Source of the DNA: Ipomoea triloba
Lineage: Eukaryota > Streptophyta > Magnoliopsida > Solanales > Convolvulaceae
Direction: 5' to 3'
NCBI RefSeq assembly: GCF_003576645.1
Contig: NC_044925.1
Coordinates: 3,736,551 to 3,800,550 of the forward strand
Length of the DNA: 64,000 bases
A program made the translations under genes and the position numbers. This document shows positions 1-11,570 of the stretch, one piece after another. Position 1 is the first letter of the stretch. Every line of letters begins with the position of its first letter. The notes beneath the pieces were generated by a model. That model made no database searches and was not told the DNA's origin. It saw only the letters and a program-made list of their open reading frames with translations.

Positions 1-1098
1 TATTTTGGTGAAGACTCAGATATCTCATCTTCAATAACTGCTCTGCAATTCCAACTAAATCCTCGTCTGATTCCTCTTCATCAATATTCCTGAAGGCACC
101 CACCTTTTCTCCAGTGCCACTTCCTTTTGCATCAGAACCAGACTTAATCAGTAGAGTAGTCCTCTCTTTCACTTTGGCATTAACATCATCACCTTCCTTG
201 GCTTTTGCCTTACCATTTTTACTCACAGGAAGCAACCCAGCCATATCGCTCAGTTTATCAACAAACTCTTCAAATAAGTTGGCAAAAGTTTTAGGGTCAG
301 CGGACTCGGAAGCCACCATTGATTCGTCAACAAAGGTATCCACTGCTACTGTCTCATCAGATGAATATGCAGATTGCAAATTCTCATCAGATGAATATGT
401 AGATTGCAAATTAAAGATATACTGATCACCAGTAATGGCCTCAGCATACCCTGTATATGCTTCTGCAATTAAAACAACAACGATTCAAGTGACTAATGGA
501 ATTAATTAAACTGAAATTAATCTATCATTTCAACAAGATTTTGGAAAGTACTGAACAATGGAAGATCATTAGGTGTGGATCAAACACACGCATTCACAAC
601 TCGAACTTGAATCCATCGCAGCCTACAAAAGATGAATTCCCACAACAACACATACCTAGCTACCAACTGTATTATACGCTAAACCTAAACACCGATGATA
701 TAAAATTAAATTGCATCCGCTCACAGAAACTTTTAAGAAATTGAATACATTCGGATCGGAATATATAAGCATAAACACAGTCGAATTATACACAGCGGCG
801 AACTAATAAATTGCATGTGTATTCAATTCGCGGATTCAATCGTATACACTACAGATAACTAGAAAAGGATCGGAGATATACCTATGGTTGCCGCACATTC
901 GCGAAGTGCTTGTTTCTGTCGTTCGGGATCTCCGTACATTTCAACCAGATAGTCCATCATAGTTTGAATCTCATCAAGTCGATGCCGACGATCTTCATCA
1001 TCTCCGTATCTGGCGAAGCTTCTCTCGTTCGGGAATTCCTTCTTGTTCTTCTTGCTCTTCTTGTTCTTCTTGCTCTTCTTGCTCTTCAAGCCCGCCAT
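1..1098 (-). CDS. Unrecognised acidic/lysine-rich plant protein, 5' part of gene (two exons seen)
   Basis: I do not recognise this protein. Exon 1 runs from the ATG at 1098 down to 882. Exon 2 enters at 462 after an ...AATTGCAG acceptor and continues past the window start. Joining them restores one open frame in which ...CAATIEAYTGYAEAITGDQ follows the first exon. The product starts with a lysine-rich stretch (MAGLKSKKSKKNKKSKK) like a nuclear-targeting signal. A polar segment with LDEIQTMMDYLVEMYGDPE follows. Exon 2 contains a near-duplicate block (LQSTYSSDEN/LQSAYSSDET) and an acidic C-terminal half with IDEEESDEDLVGIAEQLL. The 419-bp intron has normal borders. The C-terminus lies outside the window, so length and family cannot be judged. 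Confidence 0.6.
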
Positions 1099-2317
1099 TT
1101 GTCACCTCTGAGAAACAGCAAAAAAGTTATAATAGAAGGAACACTTTAAACAAGAACCAATGAAATTCAAAGCTACAAGTTATTGAATTGGCGAGATGAA
1201 ATCACATACAGTGAATTTTGAAGTGTATTGCTTGAAGAAGAACTGCAGTTTGTGAGGAAGAGCATAGACGTCCTTTCTTAAAGAGGTTTTATTAGGGAAA
1301 AAGAAATGGCGCTAAAAAGCGGCTAAATAAATATCGGCCGCCATAACCGCATAAATAACTAAGCAAAAGTCAATTGCAGCGTGGAGCGCTAATTTGACCT
1401 TGCGTTGACTATAGAAATATTGCCATAGTGTATTTTCTTTAAGAAATGAGATTATTGTTTTTCAAAAAAAAAGAAAAAAAAAAAGAAATGAGATTCTTTG
1501 ATTGTAGTTTTATTTGTCTAGTTCATTTGTGATAAAATTCCTGATTTTAATTCTTATGGTAAGTCTAGAATATTTATGTTTTTGCACCAGCATTGCAGAT
1601 TAGGATTTTTAGGTATTTATTGTGTTTTTTTTAGTTAGTGAATAATAACATACAAGAGATAATTGTGTTGTTATATTGTTGTTTTAGGCTTTTTATTTTT
1701 GGCCAGCTTCCTGTCCATAACCATTGAATCAAGCTTATAAATAAGTAAATAAATTTTTTAGCTCAATTTCTAATTCTTCAATTATGGTATTGGTTCTCAA
1801 GAATATCACACTTTAGCATTATTATTATATTAATTTATGAGTTGATGCATATATGGAAAAAACTGAATCTTAGTTGTACCTTTAAAAAAAAAATAATGTT
1901 CTTGATTTCATGTGTTTTTCCTTTACTTTGCCTTGAATAGATGTTACTCAATATGCTGATGTTAGTTATAATTAAAAGCCTCCTTCAACAATATGCACAA
2001 AAAGCACACTTCTTTCCTCCATGAGTTTTACATAATAGATTTAGACATGCATTAATTTTCTTACTCAATTAGAGTTAATTTCCATTCACTTAAACGAACC
2101 AATATTAATAGAGTGAGAGTGAGTTGATTCTTAAGAAGGAAAAATGCTTCATAACGGAGAAGTAGAACACCCAATGAGTATTGTCTTTGCTTGAACTAAC
2201 ATGCATGAATGGAATAAGCATAGCTTTTTTTTTTTGGGTGTTTCTCTGTTCATTTAACGATCCAGGTATACCGACATTTGCTCCGCGAGGCACAGGTCCC
2301 GGAATTCTTCCCCACAA
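1099..2317. other. Intergenic, AT-rich, no gene seen
   Basis: This stretch upstream of the minus-strand gene presumably holds its promoter near 1100-1400. No coding segment or RNA gene is supported. Short ORFs here are low-complexity. Confidence 0.5.
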
Positions 2318-2735
2318 AGCACCTTAAGTACATAGACCACACACCTTAAGCTAAGAACACAAACCATGCACCTAAATTTTTTAAATAGGGCACCTTCAAT
2401 ACACAAACTACGCACCTTAAGCACCCAAACAAAGCACTTTAAGAACACAAACCATGCACCTAAAGTTTTAAAATGTCGCACCTTAAGTACACAAACTACA
2501 CACCTTAAGAAGGAAAATCACGCACCTAAAACTTTAGGTTGACGCACTTTAAGTTTCAACACTGACACACCTTAAGTACATAAATCACATACCTTAAGAA
2601 GGAAAATCACGCACTTAAAACTTTAGGTTGACGCACTTTAAGTTTCAACACTGATAAGTACACAAACCACACACCTTAAGAAGGAAAACTATGTATCTTA
2701 AGAAGGAAAATCACGCACCTAAAGCGACCGTACAA
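2318..2735. repeat. Tandem repeat built on CACCTTAAG modules
   Basis: Short modules (CACCTTAAG plus TACACAAACCACA, and GGAAAATCACGCACCTAAA) recur throughout. The longest clear unit is about 89 bp; GGAAAATCACGCAC at 2512 recurs at 2601. ORFs across it are repeat artefacts. Confidence 0.7.
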
Positions 2736-3047
2736 CTGCACCGGAGAAGGCCAACCACACAGGAACCTGTTTATATATATATATATATAGAGAGAGAGAG
2801 TGAGTAAATAGCTTATAATTTAATCCAACTTGAGTATAGATTTTTATTTTAAATAAATTAAAATCTACAGCGAGATATGACTTTAAATAACAAAATAAAA
2901 CTCATGGCCATTCATAAGCTATGATGCATGGCAAATCAATCTCAAGAGTAAGTATTCTTGTATATCGTACACGTTTTTCTTTGGAAACTCCTAAAAGCGT
3001 TATATAGCAACGTATTATAACAATGATTTAAAAACGTACCTCAAAGG

Positions 3048-3129
3048 GTCGCTTTGGCCGAGTGGTTAAGGCGTGTGCCTGCTAAGTACATGGGGTTTCC
3101 CCGCGAGAGTTCGAATTTCTCAGGCGATG
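3048..3129 (+). tRNA. tRNA-Ser (anticodon GCT)
   Basis: An 82-nt class II tRNA. The acceptor strand GTCGCTT pairs with AGGCGAT, with a G discriminator. The A box is GGCCGAGTGGTTAAGGC, and the anticodon GCT lies at 3081-3083. A short variable arm and a T arm with TTCGAAT follow. One G-U pair occurs in the T stem. A run of five T lies about 30 nt downstream as a possible Pol III stop. Confidence 0.9.
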
Positions 3130-3292
3130 ATATTCAGTTTATAACTTCGAAATAGAATGTTTTTGTTTAAAAAACGAAAATGTATTTTAACTTTTAAGCA
3201 TGCACTTCCTTGTGATTTGATTCATATTTATTTGGCCACGTCAATTAGAAACTAAAATAATTGAGAAATTAAAATACACTACTTTCTATTAA

Positions 3293-4118
3293 GAGAAAAT
3301 AGCGCTTTTGGTCCCTCAATTATTTTACTTTTAGAAATTAGTCTCTGTCAATTAATTTAAACAAATCTAATCCTTTAATTGTTCATAATTAGAATTTTTT
3401 TAATAATTTATTTTTCATGAGTTATAATTGTCAAATCCTTTCAGTCTTTCACCCATTTAACTTTCTTCTCCTTCTTCTTTGCGCAGTAATATTTTTCATA
3501 CGCTGATATTTGCTTCTAATTGCATCAACGATGGTCTCGTAGCGCCTCCCTCTCTCCTTGCGGCGGCGGAAATAGCAGTAGCAGCAACTGGGTCTCCTTC
3601 GACGTGAATAGAGCACCGGCGTCCGAATCTGGGCGTGGGAGTTCGGCAAGCTCCGTGTTGCCGATCGAGAAGGAAGACGGTGGGAGGTGAGAGTGAAGGA
3701 GCTAAGAGGCTGCTGACAAGGAACATTCTTCACCTATAAATTTTCAGCTCCAAATTTTGTCTTCTTCGCAGTATAGCCTTTAACAACAACTGGCCGGATT
3801 CTCAGATAGACTTTGAGACTCTCAGAAACCGGTTCTTCAGCTGATACTGAATCAGCCTCTGGATTTGCTTTAACGTCAATGGACAGAATCTCCTCAATTG
3901 GAAAAGAAGAGATATCATTTTTCTTCGCTAGAGTTGGTTTCGAAAAAGACATATTATATATATATATATATATTATTAGAAAAATTCTAATTATATAACA
4001 TGAGGGACAAAATGTGGCACATTATGAACAATTAAAGGATTACATTTGTTCAAATTAATTGAGAGGGGCTAAATTTCTAAAAGTAAAACAATTGAGGGGC
4101 CAAAAGCGCCATTTTCCC
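3293..4118. mobile_element. Pack-MULE-like element with captured gene fragments
   Basis: Terminal inverted repeats of about 100 bp begin GAGAAAATAGCGCTTTTGG on the left; the right end ends CCAAAAGCGCCATTTTCCC. The element is bounded by an exact 9-bp duplication, TTCTATTAA, at 3284-3292 and 4119-4127, the size typical of Mutator-like elements. The interior is clearly more GC-rich than its surroundings and encodes a kinesin-like N-terminal fragment on the minus strand. No transposase is present. Confidence 0.8.
3734..3952 (-). pseudogene. Captured kinesin-like N-terminal exon (gene fragment)
   Basis: The 72-codon frame starts at ATG 3952 inside the Pack-MULE-like element. It contains FPIEEILSIDV and then SESLKVYLRIRPVVVKGY, which matches the first beta strand of a kinesin motor domain (LKVYLRIRP), possibly of the plant KIN-6 type. 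It ends at a stop soon after, so it has no P-loop or switch motifs and cannot be a motor. A second GC-rich segment at 3449-3730 is open in more than one frame and may be a second captured piece; I cannot name it. Assignment to kinesin rests on this one short block. Confidence 0.6.
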
Positions 4119-4283
4119 TTCTATTAATTAACACAAAAAACATAGCTTGGATAATTTTTTTCAATAAACCACACTTGAAATTGCAATTGCAATTGAACAA
4201 GGGGATGATTCTGATTAATATATAAGATCTAATAGTAGAGCATATCTATGTTCACAAAGTTCATTAACAACTATAAAAGTAAC

Positions 4284-4674
4284 TCATTATATCCTTTTCA
4301 TTTGATCTGTAATCATCCATAATGTTATCTTGATCTCATTAAAGTTCATATGAGAAAGATCTCCTGACAGGAACATGTTAACATTGTTTTTCAACAAGAT
4401 CCAACTGCAACCTAGACTCTTCTTTATCCTTTTCAATTTTTTAGCCAATCTTACTTGTTCCTCATCCTCCTTCCCCAGAAAAGAGTAAATGTCTGACAAG
4501 AGAATTCCATGAAATTATATCCTTATGTATCATTGCATCAAATGTACTTCTAGCTGCATTTATATAACCAAATCTAGAATACATGGTTATGATGGAATTA
4601 CCTAAGAAAACATCACATTCATGTCCTAAACATAGGACCAATCCATGAATTTGACAACCTAGTTGAGAATAAAA
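4284..4674 (-). pseudogene. PPR protein gene fragment with internal deletion
   Basis: On the minus strand, 4674-4502 encodes QLGCQIHGLVLCLGHECDVF followed by GNSIITMYSRFGYINAARST and KDIISWNS, the typical joint of PLS-class PPR motifs. The next bases shift frame directly into LSDIYSFLGKEDEEQVRLAK and SLGCSWILLKNNVNMFLSGD, the E/E+ C-terminal region of such proteins. The PPR motifs normally between these parts are missing, so this is a deleted, frameshifted relic unrelated to the intact PPR gene at 9246-11129. Confidence 0.7.
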
Positions 4675-5870
4675 ACGTTCATAAAATTTAATTACAAATA
4701 AATTATTTGAAAATGTAATAACAATATTAATAATTTGATTTACGTTATTAATATTATAAAAACTATATTAATCAAGATTAAATTAAATGACTAATCCCTG
4801 GATCAATATAAATTAACATGTAATTAATTAAACTATGACCAATGACCTAAGCTTAATTTCGACTAGTAAACATTCTATTTATAATTTATATATCGGATCA
4901 TCATGCTTGGCTATAACGGATGATGCTTTAAGAAGCCACTACTTAGACCGTCAACTATAATTTAACGTGTGATTAATCGTAATTTATCACAAATGTTGAC
5001 CATGCCATTAACTACTCACTTGAATTGATGCCAATATGGATTAGATGGACTCCACAATGGATGGATCATTTAAAACTAACTATTGTTAATGTATTATATA
5101 TGTTGTTCTTGTATTGGTTTTAGTCAAATCTAAGTATGTGAATAAGGATTTTATTCTTTTATTTGAGTTGTTGGTAAATTGCATTTATAAGAAATTGAGA
5201 ATTGAAATTTGCGCTTGGAAGGAAAAAGCACGATACTATTCATAAATGATAAGAGAATCATCAAACTGATGAGATCTTTACAAATTTTCTTTAAATATAT
5301 AATGCTAAGCTTAATATTATAAAAAATAAAATTCAAAATAACTTCAGTCTCTCATTAACCGAACCAGACACAATGGGAATGAGTGAGTACAAATTAGCTG
5401 GATGGATCCCAGGCATCTATACTCTGAAGAATCAACTTAATTACAATGAAGTCATTTTGTTACTCAATACACTTCAACCTCAAGGCCAAGCCTCTTTAAC
5501 AAGAGATTCATTACCCAAAACATGTATGTGAACAAAGATGATGGTTGTGTAAATATTAGTAAGAGAGAATTCTCCCAAGAAGTTTTCCAGACACTGCAAA
5601 AATAAGCAATGCAGAGTAGTGACAAGTATTATATGTTGATGCTTTCTTTTTACATGTGCATTTTTTTTTTATCACAAGATAGCTTTTCTATGGTGCTTTC
5701 TTGAGCAAAATATTTCAGAATTTATAAATGTTTCTTTATATTCGTCTATCACGATTCACGGCCCAAATCTAAAATGCAACACCCACGGCCATGCTATAAC
5801 ATCACAAACAATCATAACAAGACTCAAAGTTAGTAAATTACCACGGTTAACAGAAGAACGACAAGGTTCC
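4675..5870. other. Intergenic and probable 3' UTR region, no gene seen
   Basis: This is AT-rich DNA. The last part, about 5700-5870, may be the 3' UTR of the minus-strand CCCH/RING gene. No repeat or RNA gene was recognised. Confidence 0.4.
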
Positions 5871-7469
5871 TCATTTTCCTTCAGCAGCCATCTTCTTGCG
5901 TATCTCAAAAGCAGTATTGAATATCCCAAGGGTAGGCTGGTTGCACACGAAGCACTTCTTATTTTTTGCATGATGCTGAGAAACACAAAAATAAAGATGG
6001 ATTAATTATTTTAAACTTAAAATGAGTAATTCTTAATGAAAATAGTAGACAGGAGGGACAAACCAAGTAAGTCACCACGCTGTTATGTTGAAAGACAATA
6101 TATAGCCTTACATTGGGGGTTAAATTGCTCTACCCTCGTTCAAATCCCATTAAATATATACGCTGAAAAATATAAAGGGCTTACCTTTAATGCACAATGC
6201 TCACAGAAGTAGTGCTTGCACTTTGTCACAACGGGGTCGACAAAAGGTTGCCTACAGATGAAACATGCAAAGGGTATCGCATCATCTTCATCATCATCAC
6301 TCTGCTCTGCACTTTCATCATCATCGAGCATTCCCATTTCCATTCTTCTCTTCTTGGCTTTCTCTGCTTCATCCCACTCCTTTTCCAGCTGCCATCCCGA
6401 CTTATAATCCCCTCGATCATGCATAAACTTGCATGAGTCTCCATAGCCACAATATCCAGTTTCTTTGTAGTCCTTACAGACATCTGGCTGATAGTCAAAC
6501 CTGGCAGAAACTCTAATGTGAGCAGAAGCTCTAAGAGGACCATGTGATCCACCAGCTTTCTCGCTGGAAATTGTGTGCTCTCTCCGGAAACCTGCCTTGT
6601 AGTCCGTATATCCATGTATCCCCTTATACAATTTCTCATCCCCAGTGTTCTCATTTTTCCCTTTCAAGGCCTCTTCTGCTTGCTTGAGAACTCGCTCCCT
6701 AATTGCCCGGGCATCTTTTGAGAACTCGGTCTCAGTTTCCAGCGTAGCAGTTGCTTTATTATCATTCTGAACCTGAATCTCCCTCGAAGACTCAAACTGA
6801 AAAAGTGACTTTTTAGAACCTGCATCAGATTCTGAGGTTATCTCCCGCTTTGAGGGCCCAGTAGAAAAGTGGAGCTTGTTGTCAGCAACTGCTGGCTTCT
6901 TCTTATTAAATACTACCGAAGTCTCGTCTTTCGAATCTCCATCTTCATTCTCACCCTCTTCAATGGCAGTACGTTTTCTGATGTTTTTGGCCTTCGATGG
7001 CTTTCTGAAGAAACTGCAAACTGAAAAAAGTTTCAAGGCAGATTAGCAAATGTCAGGAGGAAATCACATTGAAAATCAAGATTAACAACAAAAAAACAAC
7101 TATGCAGCATAAACACACCAAAAATACTTTCCTTGTCTCAGATATTTCTAACATTTATAATCTCGGCTCAACAAATTTATACTTAAAGCACAACTAGAAT
7201 AGCTCAAATTTGCATCTAAGTTAACAAGTTAGCAAAAAGAATTTCAGAATTTAATTCCATGTCACGATTTGCATAAATGCATGATCAGTGTTTTCAATTT
7301 ATAATTTGATCTTCAGTAATTGTTGTTAACATTAATGAGAACAACATATAGACTTGAATTATGTGAAAATCCAGACAAACCCAAAAAAAAAAAAGTATCG
7401 ATAGAAGAGGAGAAGAAAACCTGTCTGTTGAGGGTCATCAGAATTAGCTTTCTCAGGTCCCTCGGCCAT
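5871..7469 (-). CDS. CCCH and RING zinc-finger protein, RNF113/Cwc24-type splicing factor
   Basis: Three exons (7421-7469, 6185-7020, 5871-5975) join in phase to give 329 residues. The start is the ATG at 7469 ([15 protein letters not shown]). After exon 1 comes [17 protein letters not shown], a conserved N-terminal block of this family. A charged region follows, then a CCCH finger ([20 protein letters not shown], about residues 180-205). Next is an acidic stretch and a C-terminal [23 protein letters not shown] and, in exon 3, CFVCNQPT. The family (yeast Cwc24, human RNF113A, plant C3H1) acts in the nucleus in the spliceosome and carries a ubiquitin-ligase RING. All expected zinc ligands are visible. 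It looks functional. Confidence 0.9.
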
Positions 7470-7822
7470 TGGAAGCGTGTCTAAACTGCTACTTTAGGAA
7501 GTACGGATATCTTGCCTGACCTGGGGTTTTCCCTTCTAATCTTCTTCTTGGAGTTGGCAGAAAAATTTATTAGGGGTGCCGGAACTTACGAGCAATCAGA
7601 AACTAAATCCACAAGCTAGCAGAAGAGTATATATCATTAACACAGGAAGAATGGCACCCTGGTGAAGTGATTTTACAAATTAACATTAGTTCAACAAGTA
7701 AAACAGATCTAATCAATACTCAAAATATAAACTCTAATCAATATATATATATATATATATAGCTCAACCAAAATCAAACATAGAGCTCAAATCTAACTAT
7801 ATGCCATGAAAATTATGTTGAC

Positions 7823-9180
7823 TTATGTGACAAAGAAACATATTGCATCCTCTAAACAAGCTGGGAGATCAGCAGTTCTATAGCGCTCCAGTAGTATCCT
7901 TAATATTGGAGGAGAATTACCATGTCCAACAAAATTGAAGTGAAGCTTGTACAAATAATTTCTTTCACTCTCCAGTAAAGGCAGTACCATCTGATAAGGG
8001 TCTCCAAGAAGCAAACTGCATTCAGAAATAACATTCTCCCAAAAACACAGAGCTTTTGGACAATTGAACCGCATACTTTTCAATGCATTACTATCTTTCT
8101 GGACATCCAATGGCAAAAGATGAAAGATTAAAATATCAAGTTTCCATATGTTATCACCACCGTTCTCTTGGCCGACCATCGGGAAAACAGGTACAAGAAT
8201 CTTCTCATACTTTTTTATTGGGTCATCAACCATTCTGCTTGATTTAACATTGTCTAGGTTTATAATTTCATCATCATCAGTGAAGTTAGGGGGTAAATCA
8301 TCATCTTCATAGCTCCAATCATCTTCAAAATCTTCACCATTGTCATCATAGTTGCCTCACCATCTTCATCAAATCCATCACTTAGTAAATTATCAATGTC
8401 TAACCCCTCTTGACCTTCCTCTCTGCCTTCATCTTTGGATTTAGTTCCATCTATTTTATCCGCATCACACTTCCCTATGCCTCTCCATGCAAATCGTTGA
8501 ACAGAAACAAGGGAACACATATTTTCCTTGATAAGTAATAATCTACCTTTCTCTGTTAATTGAGAATCGTGATATGCTTCAGGAAGAAAAACCGAGTGCC
8601 TAGTACCTTTTAGAGAGACATAAAACATATCCGGGTGCCTTATCAACATCCCTCTCAACTGCTGGGAAAATCTAAATTCATCTCCAAAATGAGTGAGATG
8701 ATCAACAAGAGTTCTTTTTTTCCACTGTGAGGCTCAAGAACTCATGCACAACACCACAACCATGTTTCTCTTTCTAAGGGGTGCCGGACCTTATCTCAGA
8801 GAAGTCAGAGTAGGGTGAAATATAGGGCATATCTCTGAACTGACATATTCTTCTAATCTCACCCTTTGAACCCTTGGGTAGCTTCACCCAATTGAACCTC
8901 GGCACTCTATCAATAATCAAAATTCTCTCTTACAGCTCTTGTTGCCTGTTTTCTTCTTCTGAAGCTCTGCAGCAGGCAGAAACAGCAAGTTCTGGATCCC
9001 CATGAGTCAACTCTAATGGGGGCCCTCGTCCAGTTTCAACCACCTTGAAATACAGTAGGTATCGACGGCAAATTGTGTCATGGAATTCTAAAGGAAGGCC
9101 CAAATGACTCTTCAAATGTGCAATATTCTTTGTAGAATCAGACAACTATGGAATCCTTAAAAAGTATTCTCTTTCTTCTG
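7823..9180 (-). pseudogene. PORR-domain (WTF1-like organelle RNA-binding) pseudogene
   Basis: Read from 9145 down, the minus strand gives successive pieces of a plant organelle RNA recognition domain. These are LKSHLGLPLEFHDTICRRYL, YFKVVETGRGPPLELTHGDP, then RICQFRDMPYISPYSDFS, VVHEFLSLTVEK, RTLVDHLTHFGDEFRFSQQL and RGMLIRHPDMFYVSLKGTR. They are broken by an in-frame TAA near 8932 and several frameshifts, including one at an A run around 8715-8725 and one in the acidic tail near 8350. The 136-codon frame at 7823-8233 continues from the acidic tail, but I do not recognise it. There is no intact start. Functional relatives aid group II intron splicing in plastids or mitochondria; this copy looks dead. 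Confidence 0.8.
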
Positions 9181-9245
9181 TGGTTTCTTTTGTTGGTTGA
9201 TGTAAAATAGCACAACCAGAATTGTTTATTAAAAAAAAATACACA

Positions 9246-11129
9246 CTATATCAATGCCTTTAACACCTCTGAGTTATTTTCCTCTGAAGGATTGGTAGAA
9301 AGATGGCCTAGGTTCTTGTTAGATTCAACCCAGCTCTTCCCAGGAATCTTTTTCACCCTCTTATGTTGCATCTCCCACCAAACCTTGAGAGCATCATCCC
9401 ACCGTCCAATCGCTTTGTACACGTTACTCAGGTACACGTAACTCAGATGATACTCAGGTTTTAATTCAATCATTTTCTTTGCAATTCGCTGTGCAACAGT
9501 TGGATCTGTAGTATTGCTACAAGCTCCGAGCAGGCAGGTCCAAAGAGATGGATCATTTTTGAACTCTGAACTGTTGATTAAACACTCAGCTTCTTCTAGC
9601 TCCCCAGCCCGGCATAGAAGATCAATCATGCAGCCGTAGTGCTCAAGCTTGGGTTTAATTTTGTAATCATCCATCATCAAACCAAAATACTTGCGCCCCG
9701 TGTCTACAAGGCCAGTATGACTACAAGCAGAAATAACAGAAACGAAAGTGATATAATCAGGCTTGATACCCTCACTAATCATCTTGTTGAACATTTTAAT
9801 AGCTTCTTCTCCCCTGCCATTCTGTGCAAATCCAGATATCATCGAGTTCCATGAAACCACATTCCTAGCAGGCATTCGCACAAAAACATTATATGCAGCA
9901 TCAAAACATCCGCATTTTGCATACAAATCAACTAAAGCAGATTCAACTACAATGTCCCTGAAGCCACCCCGCCTTAAGAACTGGCAATGAACTTCCTTCC
10001 CTGGTTTCAAAGCTGCCAACCCTGAACAGGCGCGGATAACAGTTCCGAACGAGTAAAGTTCAACCTCCTCCATCATCCTAAATAACTCAATCACTGTATC
10101 AAAATCACCCTTGTGGCAGTATCCAGTTAGCAAGGCACACCAAGAAACTGAATTCCTCTCAGCCATGCCATCAAAAACGCGACGAGACTCATTTATAAGC
10201 CCACATTTGGCATACATATCTACTAAACTACTATCCACAAAAATATCACCACATATCTCGAGTGCAACCACCTTTGCATGCAATTGTTTTCCTTGCTTCA
10301 ACCTGCCTAAATTTCCCACAGCAGTCAATACACTCCCAAAAGTATGGGCACTCGGAAGCAACTTGTGATTCCTGTGCCCTGAATGGAAGATTTTCAAAGC
10401 TTCCCCAAACAAATCATTTTTAGTAAGGGCTGAAATTACAGAGGTCCAACAAAAATCATCAACAAGTGGCATTTCATAGAACAACTTCCGTGCATCACCT
10501 GCTTCAAAATTCTTCCCATACATATCAATCAACCCACTAACTATCACCCTACTATCATCAAAACCACGAGTGATTACAGCCCCATGGAAACACTGCCCAA
10601 GTCTCAACTCCCGGAGCTCAGAACACGCCTTGATCAAAGTAGATAAAGTAAACGCATTTGGCTCAACTCCAAAATCCAACATTTCCACATACAATGCAAG
10701 CGAAAGCTGGGGCTTTCCCACCCGAATATAGCCCGATATGATTGATGACCAAGAAACCACATCTTTGTAGACTAACCCATCAAAAAGACGTCGGGTTTCA
10801 AAGAAATTTCTTCCAAGCTTGAAGTAAAGAGCCAGAAGGCTGTTGCCTACAAACCGGTCGACATCAAGGCCAGCCTTGATCACATGGGCATGGAACTGGA
10901 GGCCAAGGTTGAAAAAATTGGCTTTGGTGCACCCTTGTACAAGGGTGGCGTATAGAATTGGTTTGGCAGTAATGCCCTCTGGCGAGCCTAGAGAGTTGAG
11001 GAGCTTAAGAGCTTTTAAGAGATGGCCTGAATTGCAAAGCTGGATGATTTCAGATTCTCTGGAAGCTGGGGAGAGAAAAGAGCAGTAATGTCGTTTGGTT
11101 CTGCTGCTACACAACAGCTTCATCAACAT
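9246..11129 (-). CDS. Pentatricopeptide repeat protein, PLS class with E domain (At1g03540-like)
   Basis: A single-exon gene of 627 codons starting at ATG 11129, typical of plant PPR genes. The N-terminal 20 or so residues (MLMKLLCSSRTKRHYCSFLS) are basic and hydroxylated, consistent with an organelle transit peptide. About a dozen P, L and S motifs follow, with hallmarks such as FVGNSLLALYFKLG, DVVSWSSIISGYIR, SSLVDMYAKCG and NVVSWNSMISGFAQNGRGEE. The C-terminus has an E-type region (LEHYGCMIDLLCRAGELEEA ... SYVYLSNVYKAIGRWDDA). There is no DYW domain. The motif order and several exact blocks match the Arabidopsis At1g03540 protein as I remember it. Such proteins bind organelle RNA, often at editing sites. 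No break is visible. Confidence 0.93.
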   Translation of the reverse strand: MLMKLLCSSRTKRHYCSFLSPASRESEIIQLCNSGHLLKALKLLNSLGSPEGITAKPILYATLVQGCTKANFFNLGLQFHAHVIKAGLDVDRFVGNSLLALYFKLGRNFFETRRLFDGLVYKDVVSWSSIISGYIRVGKPQLSLALYVEMLDFGVEPNAFTLSTLIKACSELRELRLGQCFHGAVITRGFDDSRVIVSGLIDMYGKNFEAGDARKLFYEMPLVDDFCWTSVISALTKNDLFGEALKIFHSGHRNHKLLPSAHTFGSVLTAVGNLGRLKQGKQLHAKVVALEICGDIFVDSSLVDMYAKCGLINESRRVFDGMAERNSVSWCALLTGYCHKGDFDTVIELFRMMEEVELYSFGTVIRACSGLAALKPGKEVHCQFLRRGGFRDIVVESALVDLYAKCGCFDAAYNVFVRMPARNVVSWNSMISGFAQNGRGEEAIKMFNKMISEGIKPDYITFVSVISACSHTGLVDTGRKYFGLMMDDYKIKPKLEHYGCMIDLLCRAGELEEAECLINSSEFKNDPSLWTCLLGACSNTTDPTVAQRIAKKMIELKPEYHLSYVYLSNVYKAIGRWDDALKVWWEMQHKRVKKIPGKSWVESNKNLGHLSTNPSEENNSEVLKALI

Positions 11130-11570
11130 TATTAGACCAACTGATGTAAGAGGGCATTTGGTTTGAAAATCGAAATCACAGCAAATGCTACCTGCAATGC
11201 ACTAATACGTACTAATATGAAATTCATTGTGAGCATGCGTGTATATGTTTCCAGTATTAATTTTTGAGAGTATACACATTTAGAATATATAATATTTTTC
11301 GAACTATACATATTTTGGCATTTTTGTATATACATTTCAGAGTATTTCAAAAAACAAAAAAATGAAAACATTTAATTTTTTTTTTTTTAAATACCTTGCG
11401 GATTTTGGTTCCGGCGTTGCGTTACCAGTAACCGGCGTGCGGCGGCTCAGCGGTGGTTAGGCGGCGGCTGTAAGCGTTGATTGCCCTTTGCTCTATGGCA
11501 GTGCTTCAGAAGGGAAACGGCAGAATGGGCTGTGAAGAAGGATTTTTTTATTTTTTTTTTAAATTTTTTT
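11130..11570. other. Intergenic: upstream region of the PPR gene
   Basis: This holds the presumed promoter and leader of the PPR gene, plus a GC-richer patch at about 11400-11520 of unknown origin. No gene is supported. Confidence 0.4.

Noticed and set aside
910..1149. Plus-strand frame with a leucine-rich LLALLVLLALLAL segment
   Set aside because: It is antisense to the lysine-rich exon of the minus-strand gene; AAG-rich codons read as CTT on the other strand.
2330..2735. Possible CRISPR-like direct repeats
   Set aside because: Repeats are of variable length and spacing without unique spacers, in a plant nuclear context; it is a simple tandem repeat.
6226..6654. A 142-codon minus-strand frame overlapping the CCCH/RING gene
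   Set aside because: It is the +1 shadow of the real exon, which has the CCCH and RING motifs in its own frame.
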